Made by a program: the position numbers and the translations under genes. From Cricetomys ansorgei (lineage: Eukaryota; Chordata; Mammalia; Rodentia; Nesomyidae), in assembly GCA_026225945.1 (NCBI GenBank), contig JAMJFZ010003163.1:16475501-16539500 (forward strand): DNA of 64,000 nt, given 5' to 3'. Within the stretch, counting starts at the first letter, position 1; each line of letters begins with the position of its first letter. The notes under the pieces are model-generated. The model had not been told where the DNA came from and made no database searches. It saw only the letters and a program-made list of their open reading frames with translations. Positions 10,126-22,059 of this stretch are shown here, in pieces.

Positions 10126-13100
10126 TTCTGAGACAGGGTTTCTTGTGTAGTCCTGGCTGTCCTGGACCTTGCTCTGTAGACCAGGCTGGCCTTTGCCTCC
10201 AAAGTGCTGGGATTAAAGGCAGGTGGCACCATGCCTGGCAAATATTCTATTTTAAGTACTGTGGAAAGGCAGAGAGAATGGTTTTAGGAAAAGAAAGACA
10301 TAACCTGGCTTGGCCATTTAGAAGCTACACCTGGCCGCTTGGGGAGGCATGCAGAGTAGGCAGCGCGAGTAGGAGATGAAGGGTTGGGAATGCAGCTCAG
10401 TGGGTAACATTTTGCCTAGAATCCAGCAGTAAGGGGCAGGAAGCACGGCTCAGTGGGAGAGCCTTACTTAAAATATACTAGTAAGGAGCTGGGGGAGAAG
10501 CTCTGTGGGAAAGCCCTGGATTTGATCACCGGAACTCCTACCTTGACAAAAAAAGGTGGGAGATGAAAAGTGATGGGTGGAGCCATGCAAATGAGAGATG
10601 ACAGCAGTAGCGGCAGGTAGCAAGAAGCCTTTGGATTCTGGGACGTAACAATAAAGATGACCAGGTAGACCCTAAGTACAGGCAATGCGGGTCAGCCCTA
10701 GAGATTTAGAACAGGGCCAAACAACAAAGTGGGGTAAGCAGAGGATAGGAATTTGGGGGAGGGGGACAGATTTGGGGGAGGGCTGCTCTAGACCTCCATG
10801 CATGTATTATTCCTTGGCCTCACCAGATCAGGAAACTGGAGAAGATCTTACAGAGCTTGACGGAATACTCGAAAGATGTGAGTAACTGCAAAGGGATTTA
10901 GGGGACTGGGTTGGGAGACAGGGTTAGATCTGTGAGCCCCGATGTCTCCTCCTCCCCGTGTTCTCAGGTTCTGGGGCATCCTTTATCGGAACAGCACCTT
11001 CCAGATGTGAGCCTCATAGGCGAGTTCTCAGATCCTGCCGAGCTAGGCAAACTGCTTCAGCTGGTACTGGGCTGTGCTATCAGTTGTGAGAAAAAACAGG
11101 GTATGAGGAGGGCTAGAGGGGAGGAAGCCCGAGACCTCCCAGAGGATGGCCTGAGGAAATGCTCTTTTCTCTCCAACCCATGCCTGGTCTCAACCTCTCA
11201 CCTCCACTTCATCCCCAGAGTATATCCAAAGAATTATGACGCTGGAGGAATCTGTTCAACATGTAGTGATGGAAGCCATTCAGGAGGTGGGTGAGGGCAC
11301 CCCTGTGGGCAGTTCAGATGTGTTGAGGGAGGGTCATTTCTAGGATAGAGGCAACTGGGCACAGACCTTGCCCTGGTAAGCCTGGCCTCTGCCGGGAAGT
11401 GGCGTCAGCAGGCCTGATCTTGTGTGTGTCGGCTCTAAGTCAGAAGCCTGCAGCCCCAAATGTTTTGGCTTTTTTCTGCATTGGAGGGAGCCTCTGGGCT
11501 AAACCAGCCTTAGGGAACTGGGAGGGGAGAGGTTCCTAGAACTGTAGAAAACCTTGAAGGTTGCATCAAAAGCCTCGCTTGTCACAGTGCCTCTTCCCTT
11601 CCTTCCACAGCTCATGACGAAAGACACTCCTGATTCCCTGTCACCAGAGACTTATGGAAACTTTGATACACAGGTAACGATGGTGAAACTTGCTAAAGGT
11701 TGTGACCCCATCACTGGTTCTCTGGGCTGCTAAGGTGGAAAGGCTTGCCCTTATGTAGTCCAAACAGCAAGGGTGAACTTTCGATCCTCCTGGCTCAGCC
11801 TCACTTGCAGCTGGGATCACTGGAAAGCACCTAATAAAGGGGTTCGTTATCCTTAATCGTCATCAACCATCCTGTCTCTTGGTCTCTTGGGATCTTAGCC
11901 TCTTCTCTTGCCCGGTCTCAAGGGTTAGAAAATTACTTTTCCACACTCTTAGGACCTCAGTCCACTCTTAGATCCTGGGGTTCCTTGAGCCCTCCCCAGG
12001 ATCCCTAGAAATCACAGCTTTCCCACTCCCTCCCTTCTGACTTGATCCCCAAGTCCTTCATCTCAGTCCCGCAGGTACTATTTCCTGAGTGAGGAGATGG
12101 AGGAAGGCGATGGACTCCAACAACACTACCTGGATCTGGAGCGGCAGGTGGATGGGGCTGAGGGAGCAGGGCCACTTAAAAACCCACCTACATAAAACTT
12201 GGTTCACATTCTGGTTTACCTATCTTCCCTGTCCACAGCTTGTGCTCCTTTCAGAGGAGAAGCAGAACCTGGCACAGGAGAACGCTGCCCTACGGGAGCG
12301 GGTGGGCCGGTCAGAGGTGGAGAGTGCCCCGGGCCTCACTGCTAAGAAGCTGTTGCTCCTGCAGTCACAGCTGGAACAGCTGCAGGAGGAGAACTTCAGG
12401 TACAGCCAGCTGGAGGTGCGGCCAGGGCCTTGGGACCAGAGGGCACTCTCCTTATGTGTCTTTCCCCTGCCATACCAGGCTGGAGAGCAGCCGGGAGGAT
12501 GAGCGGCTGCGCTGCACAGAGCTGGAGCGGGAGGTCACTGAGCTGCAACAAAGGAACCAAGCACTGACCAGCCTATCCCAGGAGGCACAAGCGCTAAAGG
12601 ATGAGATGGATGAGCTGCGGTAGGTAGCGGGTCGGGAATGCCCGCTACCAGCAGCACAGCGGAGAATGCCCCTGTAGTGCTGTAGCACCTCCAACTCCTA
12701 GAGGTTAAGTGGACTCACACACCATACCTGCCAGGCTCTGGCAGTTCCACTAAGGCCCACTGCACTGTCTCCTGGGAGACCTCCTGGACCCACGGTGCAC
12801 TCGTGATTTTACAGTGTCATTAGCCCACACCTGACACCCTTGACAAATAGCCCCTCCTAATACTCTCCAGACCCCACTGCACCATTTGGATCCCTCATGC
12901 CTGGGTCTCTAGGATATCCTCTAAGACTGTGTCATCGCAGCCCCCTATGAACCTACTGTGTCTTCCATGTCCTTAAAGACCTCTCGTGTAACCCTATACA
13001 TTCTTAGAATGCTAATGCACCCAGGGAACCATCCCAACTCACTTCTGAACACTCCTCCAGCTCCCACAAAGTGACCCCAAAGTGTCGCTATCACTGTTAT

Positions 13101-16100
13101 CCCATAGCTCTTCCATGTCTGTGCAGTTTCACGGCTAAGAACCTTTCCATTATAACCTGTTATCCTAACGATCCCCCCTCCCACCCTCCACCCCGCACTG
13201 CAGACTTAGCCAAAACCTAAACCCTTCCCTGCCCAACATCCCAGCTGGCCTCTGAATTTCCCATCCCCTATCCCTTTCTCAGGCAGTCCTCAGAACGCGC
13301 AAGACAGCTGGAGACCACTCTGAACAGCTGCCGCGGCCGCCTGGGTGAGCTCCGGGAGCTCCGGCGGCAGGTGCGGCAGCTGGAGGAGCGGAATGCGGGC
13401 CACGCGGAACGCACCCGGCAGCTGGAAGAGGAGCTGCGCCGTGCGGGATCCCTGCGTGTCCAGCTCGAGGCTCAGCGCAGGCAGGTAAGGCAGGAAGCGC
13501 CACCCTAACTGCGCCCCATAACTATACTCCACACTCCCAGCATGCTCTCTGATGTACCCCTCCCCTGCTTGGCTTTGTAAGCCCCACCGCTTCTCTTAAG
13601 GAACCCTCCTCCCGACTTCTTGGCACCACCAGGTCCCTTCTGGTCCCACCCCCTGTTCTGCTGCTCGGCTTTGCCCTTCCTTCCATCTCTGTCTTCACCC
13701 CTCCCCTTTCTCTCTTTTTCTTTCTTTCTTCTTTTCTTAAAAACAAATTTATGTGTATGAGTGTGTCTCTGCATGTGTGCACCACATCCGTGCCTGGTGC
13801 TCATGGAGGCCAGAAGAGGGCATCAGATCCCCTGGGACTGGAGTTACAGGCAGTTGTTGCCACCTGGGTGCTGGGAATTGAACCCCTATCCTCTAGAAGA
13901 GGGGAGCCAGTGCTCTTCTCTGTTGAGCCATCTTTCCAGCCCCCAGTTTCCCTTCTTGTCCTAGGTTGCATTTTATTTATCATGTGTGTGAGTTTGTGTA
14001 TGCGTCTGTGCGTGCAAGTGGGCCCCAGGAGACAACTTGCAGAAGATGGCTTTGTCTTTCTATCACATGTGTTCCAGGGAGCAAGCTCAGGCTGCCAGGC
14101 TTGGGGGTGAGTGCTTCCATCGGCTGAGTCTCTGCCCTCTCCTTTGCTCTTGCAGGTCCAAGAGTTGCAGGGGCAGTGGCAGGAAGAGGCCATGAAAGCC
14201 GAGAAGTGGCTGTTTGAGTGCCGAAACCTAGAGGAAAAGTGTGACTTGGTGACGAAGGAGAAGGAGGTAAGGCAGAGGCATGCAGCCTAGGCTCTGCCCT
14301 GTGTGTCCGGGATAGCTCGTCTCCCAAAGGTCTGACGGGCATCTTGCATCCTACCCTTGTAGCGGCTATTGAGGGAGAGGGACTCCCTGAGGGAGGCCAA
14401 TGAGGAGCTCCGCTGTGCCCAGCTGCAGCCAAGGGGATTGACTCAGGCTGGTGAGTGTCTGGTCTGGGTTGAGGGTGCTCGGGGTTGCACTTGAGCCCTA
14501 AAAGATGACCCTTGAAAAGAGAAGCCAGGGATAGAGACTGTAGATAGATACAGAAGCCTAAAAACGTCTTTTCTTCAGACTCCTCTCTGGATCCTACCCC
14601 TTCTGGCCCGGAAAACTTAGCAGCAGAGATCCTGCCTGCAGAGCTCAGGTATATTGGGGCCTCTTTTTGTTTTTTGGCTTGTTTTGTTTTTGGAGACAGG
14701 GTTTCTCTGTTGTAATACTGGCTGTCCTGAAACTCATTCTGTAGACCCAGGCTGACCTTGAACTCACAGAGATACACCTGCCTCTGCCTCCCGAGTGCTG
14801 GGACCAAAGTGTGTGCCAACACTGCCCGGCTTTCTATTGGGACCTCTTAAGGGACCCATCCTGGCCAGGCGAGGCCCTTCCTCAGCCTCGCTGTCATGGT
14901 GCACGCCCGCCATTGGTCTTGGTTGCCTGGTTTAGGCTTCCCTGCTCCTGCTTCCGCTCTGACCTGGCCAAAGGCTCTATTGTTCTGTGGTTTTGCCTCT
15001 CCAGGATCCAAGTTCAATGTACAGATTAAGTCCAACTTTCGTGGCTTCACTGCAGGTGCAAAATTCCTACATCCTAGCCCTGCTTCCTTTGAGACCCAGG
15101 GTCCAGCCCTGGCCTCAGTGGAGCCCCTCCAGTGCCTTTTGCTCTGTTCTGGTAATGCCTACCCCAGCTCTCACTGTGCTCCAATCCTTTTTTAGCGATC
15201 CTCCCCTGGCCTCCTTTGGAGCCCTGCCCCTTTTGATTTTCCTCCATTCACCATGCCCAGGTTAGCCCCCACAGCCTGAGGCCCCAGAGCCGGTGCCAGG
15301 TCCTCAGTACTCCCACCCCAAGGCAGGGGGGTCGGGGTGAGGGACTCTTTCCAAGGCAGAGCCGTTTGGGGAGCACAGCTCTGCTTACTTCTCGCTGTTC
15401 TCAGAGAGACTCTCCTGCGGCTTCAGCTGGAGAACAAGCGACTGTGCCAGCAGGAGGCGGCGGACCGGGAGCGGCAAGAGGAGCTGCAGCGCCACCTAGA
15501 GGAGGCCAACCGTGCACGCCATGTGCTGGAGACGCAGCAGCGGTGAGAGCCCTGGTCAGCTTGTTTGGAAGGGAGACCTACGCAGGACCCGGTGCGAGTA
15601 CTGAGCACCCTTCCTCGCCAGGCTGAACCAGCAGCAGCTGTCCGAGCTGAGGGCGCAGGTGGAGGATCTACAGAAGGCCTTGCAGGAGCAGGGGGGCAAG
15701 ACCGAGGACGTGAGTGCCCACCTCCTCTCTGTTCAGCCCTCCCTCGTACCCCCCAGTAATCCTCATTTCTCCCCATCCCCTTGCTGCCCGATGACCGATG
15801 AAGGCCGCTGTGAGTACCACGGGTCCAGGGAGGGACCCATTGTTACCCACACAGTTTTTCAGACCTTGTCCACCGTCCCCTCACGCCCTGATGCTTCTCT
15901 CCCCCAGCCCACCCTGCTGAAGAGGAAGCTGGAAGATCACCTGTAAGTGCAGAGCCGTCACTTCTGGGGTGGGAACCCTTGGGACCACGGTGTGGAGAAT
16001 AGTGGGTGAGGAGATCTAGTCAGCTCAGGTCAAGCACAGTCTTGTTTTGAGACAGGTGTAACCCAAGCTGGGTGTGAATTCCTTACCCTGCTGCCTCTCT

Positions 16101-16677
16101 ATCTCCCAAGGCTGAAATTGTGGGTGTACACTACCATGTCTTACTCTCACGTGTGATTTTTATTTGTTTATTTTTGGTTTCTCTGTTGTAACTCTGGCTG
16201 TCCTGGAACTCACTCTGTAGACCAGGCTGGCCTTGAACTTACAGAGATCTGCCCACCTCTGCCTCCCAAGTGCTGGGATTAAAGGCCTGAGCCCCCACCA
16301 CCTGGCTCTAAGTGTGATCTTTTTTTTAATTTATTTATTTTATTTGTACGCGTGTTTTGCCTGCATGTCTGTGGAGTTCAGAAGACCTCCCATCCCTGGA
16401 ACTTGAATTACAGTATAGTTATGAGCCACCATGTAGTGCTGGGAGCCAGACTTGGGTTCTCTACAAGAGCAGCAAGTGATCTTAACCGCGCCTTCATTTT
16501 ATTATGAAACAGGTTCTGCCTGTGTCCCAGACTAGGAGTTATAATCCCTCTGCCTCAGCCTCCTTCCTGTTTGTTCATAAGCATGTGTCATTATGCCTGG
16601 GCTCAGAATCTCTTTTAGGAAAAGTAGGGATAGTGGTGTGGGCTTGTGATTGCAGACTCAGGAGGTGAGAGGAGGAG

Positions 16678-16711
<34 letters not shown>

Positions 16712-19325
16712 CTCCCTAGCTTAGTGGTAGAGCACTGGTCTGGTGTGTGCGAGGCTCCGGATTCCATCCTTAGTGCTGCAAGAAGTAAAAAGTAAAAATA
16801 TCCCTGGGGCTGGAGAGATGGCTCAGCAGTTAAGAGCACTTGCTAGTCTTCCCGAGGAGCCCAGTTTGAATCTCAGTACCTAGCGTCAGGTCGCTCACAA
16901 CCACCTGTAACTCCAGCTCCAGGGGATCTAACACTCACCTTTTTGCCTCCCCAGGCACACACACACACACCAAATAATAAATCCTAAAAAGCAAAACAAA
17001 GCACCAACCCTGGCTGCTGTGTGGGGAATGGAACTGAGGTGTTAGAAGAAGAACAGGGTGGCCAGGGATGAAGGGAGGATGAGGACCAGACCAACTGGGA
17101 GACCATGGGACGGGGAGATAATTTGGCAGAAGGAGGAGGTCTTGGTGGCTAGAATGAAGCTTCTGACTTGCTGGAATACCACTGGACAGAAGAGAAGCCA
17201 GTGGTCCAGGAGTGTGTCTCTGCTGAGAGCGTCAGCCTAGAGTTCAGTGAGATGCTGGGGTGTGGCCCAATGGCAGAGAACTTATCTAGAATGGACCAGG
17301 CCCTGGGTTATATCCTCAACACCACAGGTGGATGGATGATGGATGGATGGATGATGATGGATGGATGATGGATGGATGATGGATGGATGGATGGATGGAT
17401 GATGGATGGATAATGGATGGATGATGGATGATGGATGGATGATGGATGGATGATGGATGGATGATGATGGATGGATGGATGGATGGATGATGGATGGATG
17501 ATGATGGATGATGATGGATGGATGGATGGATGGATGATGGATGGATGATGATGGATGATGGATGGATGATGGATGGATGATGGATGGATGATGATGGATG
17601 ATGATGGATGATGGATGGATGATGGATGGATGATGGATGGATGATGATGGATGGATGGATGGATGGATGATGGATGGATGATGGATGGATGATGGCTGAG
17701 AGGCCAGCCCAAGGTCATCCCGCTGCTTCCATGCCCACAGGCAGAAGCTGCACGAGGCTGATCTGGAGCTGCAGAGGAAACGAGAATACATTGAGGAGTT
17801 GGAGCCTCCCACTGACAGCAACAGTAAGTAGGGCTCAGCAGTAGCCAGGGCTATAGGGGACCCAGAGTGCAGTGTGGGACTTGAGGACCTTGCTTGTTCT
17901 TCAGCAGCCCAGAGGATCGAAGAGCTACAGGACAGCTTGCAGAAGAAGGATGCAGACCTGCGGGCCATGGAGGAACGGTACCGCCGCTATGTGGACAGGG
18001 CACGCACGGTGAGGATGCTAGGTTCTCACTGTCCTCCTGCCTCAGGTCCCACTCCTGAGCTTCCCATCAGTCACATCTCCTGCCAGTTTGTACATCTCTG
18101 TCCTCGGCATCCACCTTGTCATACCACGCCATGTCATAGGATAGACTGCTGCACGGCGCTGCCGCCAAGGGCTGTCACATCCATTGCATTCCAGTGTGTC
18201 AAAGGGTCTGCAGAGAAGCTTGGGGCCACAGCTCACTGGTAGAGCTTCTGCCTCAAATTCACGAAAAGGTGCTAGAAATAGGGCTCAGTGATAGAGTGTT
18301 GTCTCTAATCTACCAGCCAGGGTCTGGGTATGTGGCTCACTAACAGTATTGCTTAGCAGCAGGAGGTTCTGAGTTTAGTCTCCAGCATTCTAAAAAAATA
18401 AGTAACTGTGTCACATAAAGCCAAAACAAGGGGCCTGCATGGTTCAAGTTTGTATTCCCAACTATTCTGCATGCTTAGGCAGGATGGAGAGTAAAGAGCC
18501 AGGCATGGTGATATACTGCTTTAATCCCAGCTCTAGGGAGGCAGAGGCAGGTAGATCTCCATTAGTTTGAGGTCAGCCAGGCTGCATACAGCGACCCTGT
18601 CTCAGATAGATAGATAGATAGATACATACATACCCAGATGTGGTGGTAACTTGTGTCCCAGAGGCAAGAGGATCACAAGTTTGAGTCCTGATCTGAATGA
18701 GACCCTGTCTCAAACAATAAAACAATATAGTGCTTGATTCAACTATGCTCCTAGCATGTGTGAGGCCTTAATCAGTCCCCAGGACTGCACAAAGTCACTA
18801 GCAATCACGGTCACGCTACTTGTGATTTTTTTTCCTAATTCCTAGGTCATTCAGACCATGGAACCCAAGCAGCGTCCACCCGTTGGGGTGTCCCAGGAAC
18901 TCCATACCCTGAGGACACAGCTCTGGGAGCAGAACATGCGAATCCGGCACTTGGAGGTGGGTATTCTCAACCCTCTGTGTGGCCCTGAGCACACCCAAGC
19001 CCCTGACTCTTGCCTCCCTGGCAGATGGACTATGAGAAGAGTCGAAGTCAGCGGGAGCAGGAGGAAAAGCTGCTCATCAGTGCCTGGTACAGCATGGTAA
19101 GCGGGCTGCTCCCATGGCTGGTGTATCTGGCTTAGGCAGGCTTGCTGGCCCCCGTCAATCATACTCTCTCTCTAGGGCATGGCTTTGGAGCAGCGGGCCG
19201 GGGAAGAGCAGGCTCCCGCCCATGCCCAGTCCTTCCTGGCACAACAAAGACTGGCCACCAATGCCCGCCGCGGACCTCGGGGACGCTTGGCTGCTCCAAG
19301 CCTTCGCCCCACTGACAAACACTGA
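8282..19325 (+). CDS. Hook2: Hook2, hook microtubule-tethering protein 2 (complete, 22 coding exons)
   Basis: Coding exons: 8282-8326, 8772-8857, 8927-8999, 10827-10877, 10968-11100, 11219-11286, 11611-11673, 12067-12147, 12239-12399, 12479-12619, 13283-13484, 14156-14266, 14363-14450, 14579-14648, 15405-15542, 15622-15709, 15908-15942, 17741-17823, 17905-18008, 18846-18956, 19025-19096, 19176-19325. All introns are GT-AG and the phases close to 2,154 nt, or 717 aa, close to the family's length of about 716-719. The protein starts [15 protein letters not shown] and ends RPTDKH. Residues about 1-173 form the N-terminal Hook domain (calponin-homology-like, [20 protein letters not shown]). The rest is mostly Leu/Glu/Gln-rich coiled coil. 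From family knowledge, Hook proteins join FTS and FHIP and act as activating adaptors between dynein and cargo; Hook2 acts at the centrosome. The start is supported by its CpG-rich context and conserved N-terminus. Exon 19 has a NAGNAG acceptor. Introns carry many SINEs. Confidence 0.97.
9230..9515 (+). repeat. B1/B4-like SINE followed by B2 SINE
   Basis: 9230-9344 is a diverged B1/B4 body. 9345-9515 starts ggggctggagagatggctca, the B2 A-box end, and ends in an A/GAAA tail. Both lie in Hook2 intron 3. Confidence 0.8.
9535..9872 (+). repeat. ID-B1 (B4-like) SINE, B2 fragment and (CT)n(CA)n microsatellite
   Basis: 9535-9740 combines an ID-like head (gatatagcttagcagtgg) with a B1 body. 9740-9815 is a B2 head. 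9816-9846 is (CT)n and 9847-9872 is (CA)n. Hook2 intron 3. Confidence 0.75.
10091..10245 (-). repeat. (ATTT)n tract plus B1 SINE
   Basis: ATTT repeats at about 10091-10127 are the tail of an antisense B1 (ctgtagaccaggctggcc, gggattaaaggcagg). Hook2 intron 3. Confidence 0.85.
10381..10535 (+). repeat. Trimer of ID-like SINE heads, 52-bp period
   Basis: Three diverged ID/tRNA-like units start at 10381, 10433 and 10485. Each has a gcagctcagtgggtaa-type A box and a cagtaagg/tagtaagg junction. The last one continues into a B-box-like tail (gatttgatcaccggaactcc). Hook2 intron 3. Confidence 0.65.
13733..13943 (-). repeat. B2-family SINE
   Basis: Antisense B2/B3: gtgcctggtgctcatggagg, gctgggaattgaacccc, gagccatctttccagcc. 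Hook2 intron 11. A second SINE-like stretch (about 13967-14130) follows but is not confidently classed. Confidence 0.8.
14664..14831 (-). repeat. B1 SINE
   Basis: Antisense B1 with ggagacagggtttctctgtt and accttgaactcacagagata, T-rich tail at left. Hook2 intron 14; the rest of that intron to 15404 shows nothing recognised. Confidence 0.9.
16040..16600 (-). repeat. Antisense SINE run: B1 fragment, B1, B2, B1 fragment
   Basis: Partial B1 at about 16045-16140, full B1 at 16172-16307 (gtagaccaggctggccttga), B2-type at about 16320-16485, and degenerate B1 at about 16494-16600. Hook2 intron 17. Confidence 0.75.
16681..16997 (+). repeat. (TG)n, ID SINE and B2 SINE
   Basis: (TG)n at 16681-16709, ID-like SINE at about 16711-16800 (agcttagtggtagagcac), and B2 at 16805-16997 (ggggctggagagatggctca) with a CA-rich, A-rich tail. 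Hook2 intron 17. Confidence 0.8.
17249..17330 (+). repeat. ID-like SINE seeding a minisatellite
   Basis: ID-like body (ggggtgtggcccaatggcag ... ggccctgggttatatcctc) whose 3' end runs directly into the GATG tract. Hook2 intron 17. Confidence 0.7.
17331..17697 (+). repeat. (GATG)/(GATGATGG) minisatellite in Hook2 intron 17
   Basis: About 367 bp of interleaved GATG and ATG units with higher-order blocks. Nearly pure; the last unit decays to gatggctgag. It stops 43 bp before the exon 18 acceptor boundary. The antisense His/Pro/Ser/Ile open frames it creates are artefacts. Confidence 0.95.
18215..18400 (+). repeat. Second trimer of ID-like SINE heads
   Basis: Three diverged ID-like units start near 18220, 18268 and 18320, with heads acagctcactggtagagc, agggctcagtgatagagtg and tgtggctcactaacag. 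An A-rich tail follows. Hook2 intron 19. Confidence 0.6.
18430..18800 (+). repeat. B1 SINEs and ID fragment
   Basis: B1 at about 18500-18640 with a GATA/CATA tail, B1-like at 18641-18725 ending in A-rich sequence, then an ID-like fragment to about 18800. Hook2 intron 19. Confidence 0.7.
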
Positions 19326-19547
19326 CAGACCTCAACTTCCTGCCACCTGCTGGACTCCTCCAGCTCATGTGGTACCCAGCCTGGGGCCTTGACGTTGATG
19401 GAGGATGTGACCTCTGCCCTTTGCTTCCTTAGATGGGAGAAAAGGGGAGAGGCAGGTCGCAGGTATAGACCTACTCTTTTTAGCAATGTGATTCCTCTCC
19501 TTGATTCTTCTACTGCCTGGGAAGAGCCTGATTTTATATTTGAAAAG

Positions 19548-19553
19548 AATAAA
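19548..19553 (+). terminator. Hook2: Hook2 poly(A) signal AATAAA
   Basis: A canonical AATAAA lies 223 nt after the Hook2 stop codon, giving a short 3' UTR of about 250 nt. It is outside any SINE I recognise and is the first AATAAA after the stop. Confidence 0.85.
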
Positions 19554-19644
19554 GCTTTAAATCTATTATGAATGGACTCTGGACACCATGGTGAGAAAAA
19601 GAAAGTGGGCTAGGGACACAGACTGTTGCTTCTAAGAAAGCCGT

Positions 19645-20062
19645 GTTTTTTTTTTGTTTTTTGTTTTTTTTTTTTGGTTACATGTGTGAGTGTATGTTTG
19701 TTTACCATGTATGTTTTTGGTGCCCACAGAAGCCAGAAGAGGGCATCAGATCCCCTAGAACTAGAGTTACAGATGGTTGTGAGCTACCATGTGGGTGTTG
19801 GGAGTTGAACCCAGGTCTCCTGGAAGAGGAGCCAGTGATGTTAATCTAAACCACTGAGCCATCTCTCCAGGCTCTTGTCTTGCATTCTTGTGGAGTCTTT
19901 GTTTGTTTGTTTTGTTTTGTTTCCAGTCAGGGTCTCTCTGTGTAGCTCTGGCTGTCCTGGAACTTGCCCTGTAGACCAGGCTGGCCTCAAATTCCAAGGT
20001 ACACTTGCCTCAGCCTCCCAGGTGCTGGGATGGAAGGGGTGTGCCACCACCCCTGGCTCTGT
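19645..20062 (-). repeat. B2-family SINE then B1 SINE
   Basis: Antisense B2/B3 at 19645-19874 (gccagaagagggcatcagat, gagccatctctccagg) and antisense B1 at about 19890-20062 with a (GTTT)n tail. Just beyond the Hook2 3' end. Confidence 0.85.
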
Positions 20063-20324
20063 CTTGCATTCTTACTAAAGTGTGAGTGACCAGTAACACA
20101 CAATAATGGATGAGAATGGTACAGAGGAGTTTTGCTGTTAGTTGTCTTAAGAAGCTGGGTGACTGCTCTATCTGTAGATGTGCATGAGGAGCTGAGTTTG
20201 ATCTCCGCCAACTGCAAAAGTATCTGACAGTGACTACGTGTGCCTGTATCCCCACTTTGAGGGGTTGAGGGACAGGGGAAGCTTGATAGCTCACTGGCCA
20301 GTCATCCTCGTCAATAACAGTGAG

Positions 20325-22021
20325 TTCTAGCCAGGTATTGTGGTAATGCGTTTAATCTCAGCACTTGGGGAACAGAGGCAGATGGATCTCTAAGTTCAAT
20401 GCCAGGACAGCCTGGACCCTGTCTTTAAATAAATAAATTAATAAATATGTTTTTAAAAAATGTCCAGGAAGGGAGGCTTGGCTAGAGAAGTAACATCATT
20501 AAGCAAGCACCAGGCAGAGATTGGTGTGGGACCATGTAAACACCTAGGGAAGAACATTACAGACAGGGAGACTAGCATGTGCCGAGGCCCTGAGATGAGA
20601 TCGTGCTTGGTGGGTAGAGGCTGGTGTAGTTGAGATGGAGTGAGGAAGAAGTGAGTGCAGGTGAGGGATGGGAGGTTGTTAGGACCTAGTGGGCAGAGCC
20701 AGTACTTTAGCTTTGGTTCCAAGTGAGGTGAGCACCCTGGAAGACCCAAAGGAAGCATGTGACAAACTTGGGTGTTTGTAGGTGCTCTCTGGTGACTCAT
20801 GTAGAAGGTGGCGAAGCCGAAGAGACAAACCCAGGACAGAGGTTACTGATCTAGGTGATGTGTTGGCTTGGCCAGGGGGAAGACCCTAGAGCAGTGAGAC
20901 TTAAGTGTGGAGAATGAGTGGGACCTTTAAGGTCTACTGCTGGGTGGTGTGCTTAAGATGAACTGAATTCCACTGAGTGCAGCTGGGCTCATGTCCTGTA
21001 AGGACACGTAGCCCAGCCTGGGGAGCCACTGGGACCTGATTTGTGAGATTGAAATGCTCAGGCCAGAAAGGTGGTCAGGGAAAGGGTCCCTGCTATACTT
21101 CAGAATGTCAACCCAGAAGTCAGTGCATATAAGAGCAATTCAGTCAAGACCTGGAAAGCTGGGTGTAGTGATCCATGTCTATGGTCCTAATTCTGAGGAG
21201 GATGAGGTGGTAGGATTGAATTTGAGGTTATCTAGTACTGTATGACAAATTAAAAAATAAATGGCACACACCTTTAGGGAGGCAGAGGCCGGCAGATCTC
21301 TGTGAGTTCAAGGCCAGCGTGGTCTACGGAGTGAGTTCCAGGACAGAGAAAATGTCTCAAAAAATCAAAAAAAAAAAAAAAAAAAAAAAGCAGCCAGGAG
21401 ATAGATGGTGGTGCACACCTTTAATTCCAGGAGGCAGAGGCAAGTGAATTTCTAAGTTCAAGGCTAGCCTGGTCTACAGAGAGAGTTCCAGGCCAGCCAG
21501 GGCTACACAGAGTAACTTTGTCTTGAAAAACAAAAAACAAGAAAAAAATAAAAATAAACTCTATACTTGGGAGGTGGAGGCAAGGTCAAGATCAAGGTCA
21601 TATGAGTTCGTATAAGTTGGCTATATGAGTTCAAGGCCAGCCCAGGCTATATGAGACTCTGTCTCAAACAGAAAAAAAAATCAGTGTGGAGAGATAGTTC
21701 AGTGAATGAAGGAGCTTGCCAGTAGGCCTGATGACACAAGGTTGGTCCCTGGGACTCATGTGGTAATAGAGAGTTGACTTCCAAAAATTGTCCTTTGGAC
21801 CCGGCAGTGGTGGCACACATCTTTAATCCCAGTACTTGGAAGGCAGACAGGCAGGTCTCTGCCAGCCTGGTCTACAAAATGAATTCTAGGACAGTCAGAA
21901 TTACAACAGAGAAAACCTGTCTTGAAAAACCAAATATAATAAATAAATAAATAAATAAATAAATGAATAAATAAACTGTCCTTTGAACTCCATGCATAAG
22001 CATATGCGCTCACGCACGTGT

Positions 22022-22059
<38 letters not shown>

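Noticed and set aside
13980..14822. 280-codon minus-strand open frame
   Set aside because: It runs antisense through Hook2 exons 12-14 and a B1 SINE; composition explains the openness.
17331..17697. CRISPR-like regular repeats
   Set aside because: Units are 4-8 bp with no spacers; this is a eukaryotic minisatellite.
17282..17968. 228-codon minus-strand open frame rich in His-Pro-Ser-Ile
   Set aside because: It is the antisense reading of the GATG minisatellite joined to antisense Hook2 exons 18-19. Low complexity, no start context, no splice logic.
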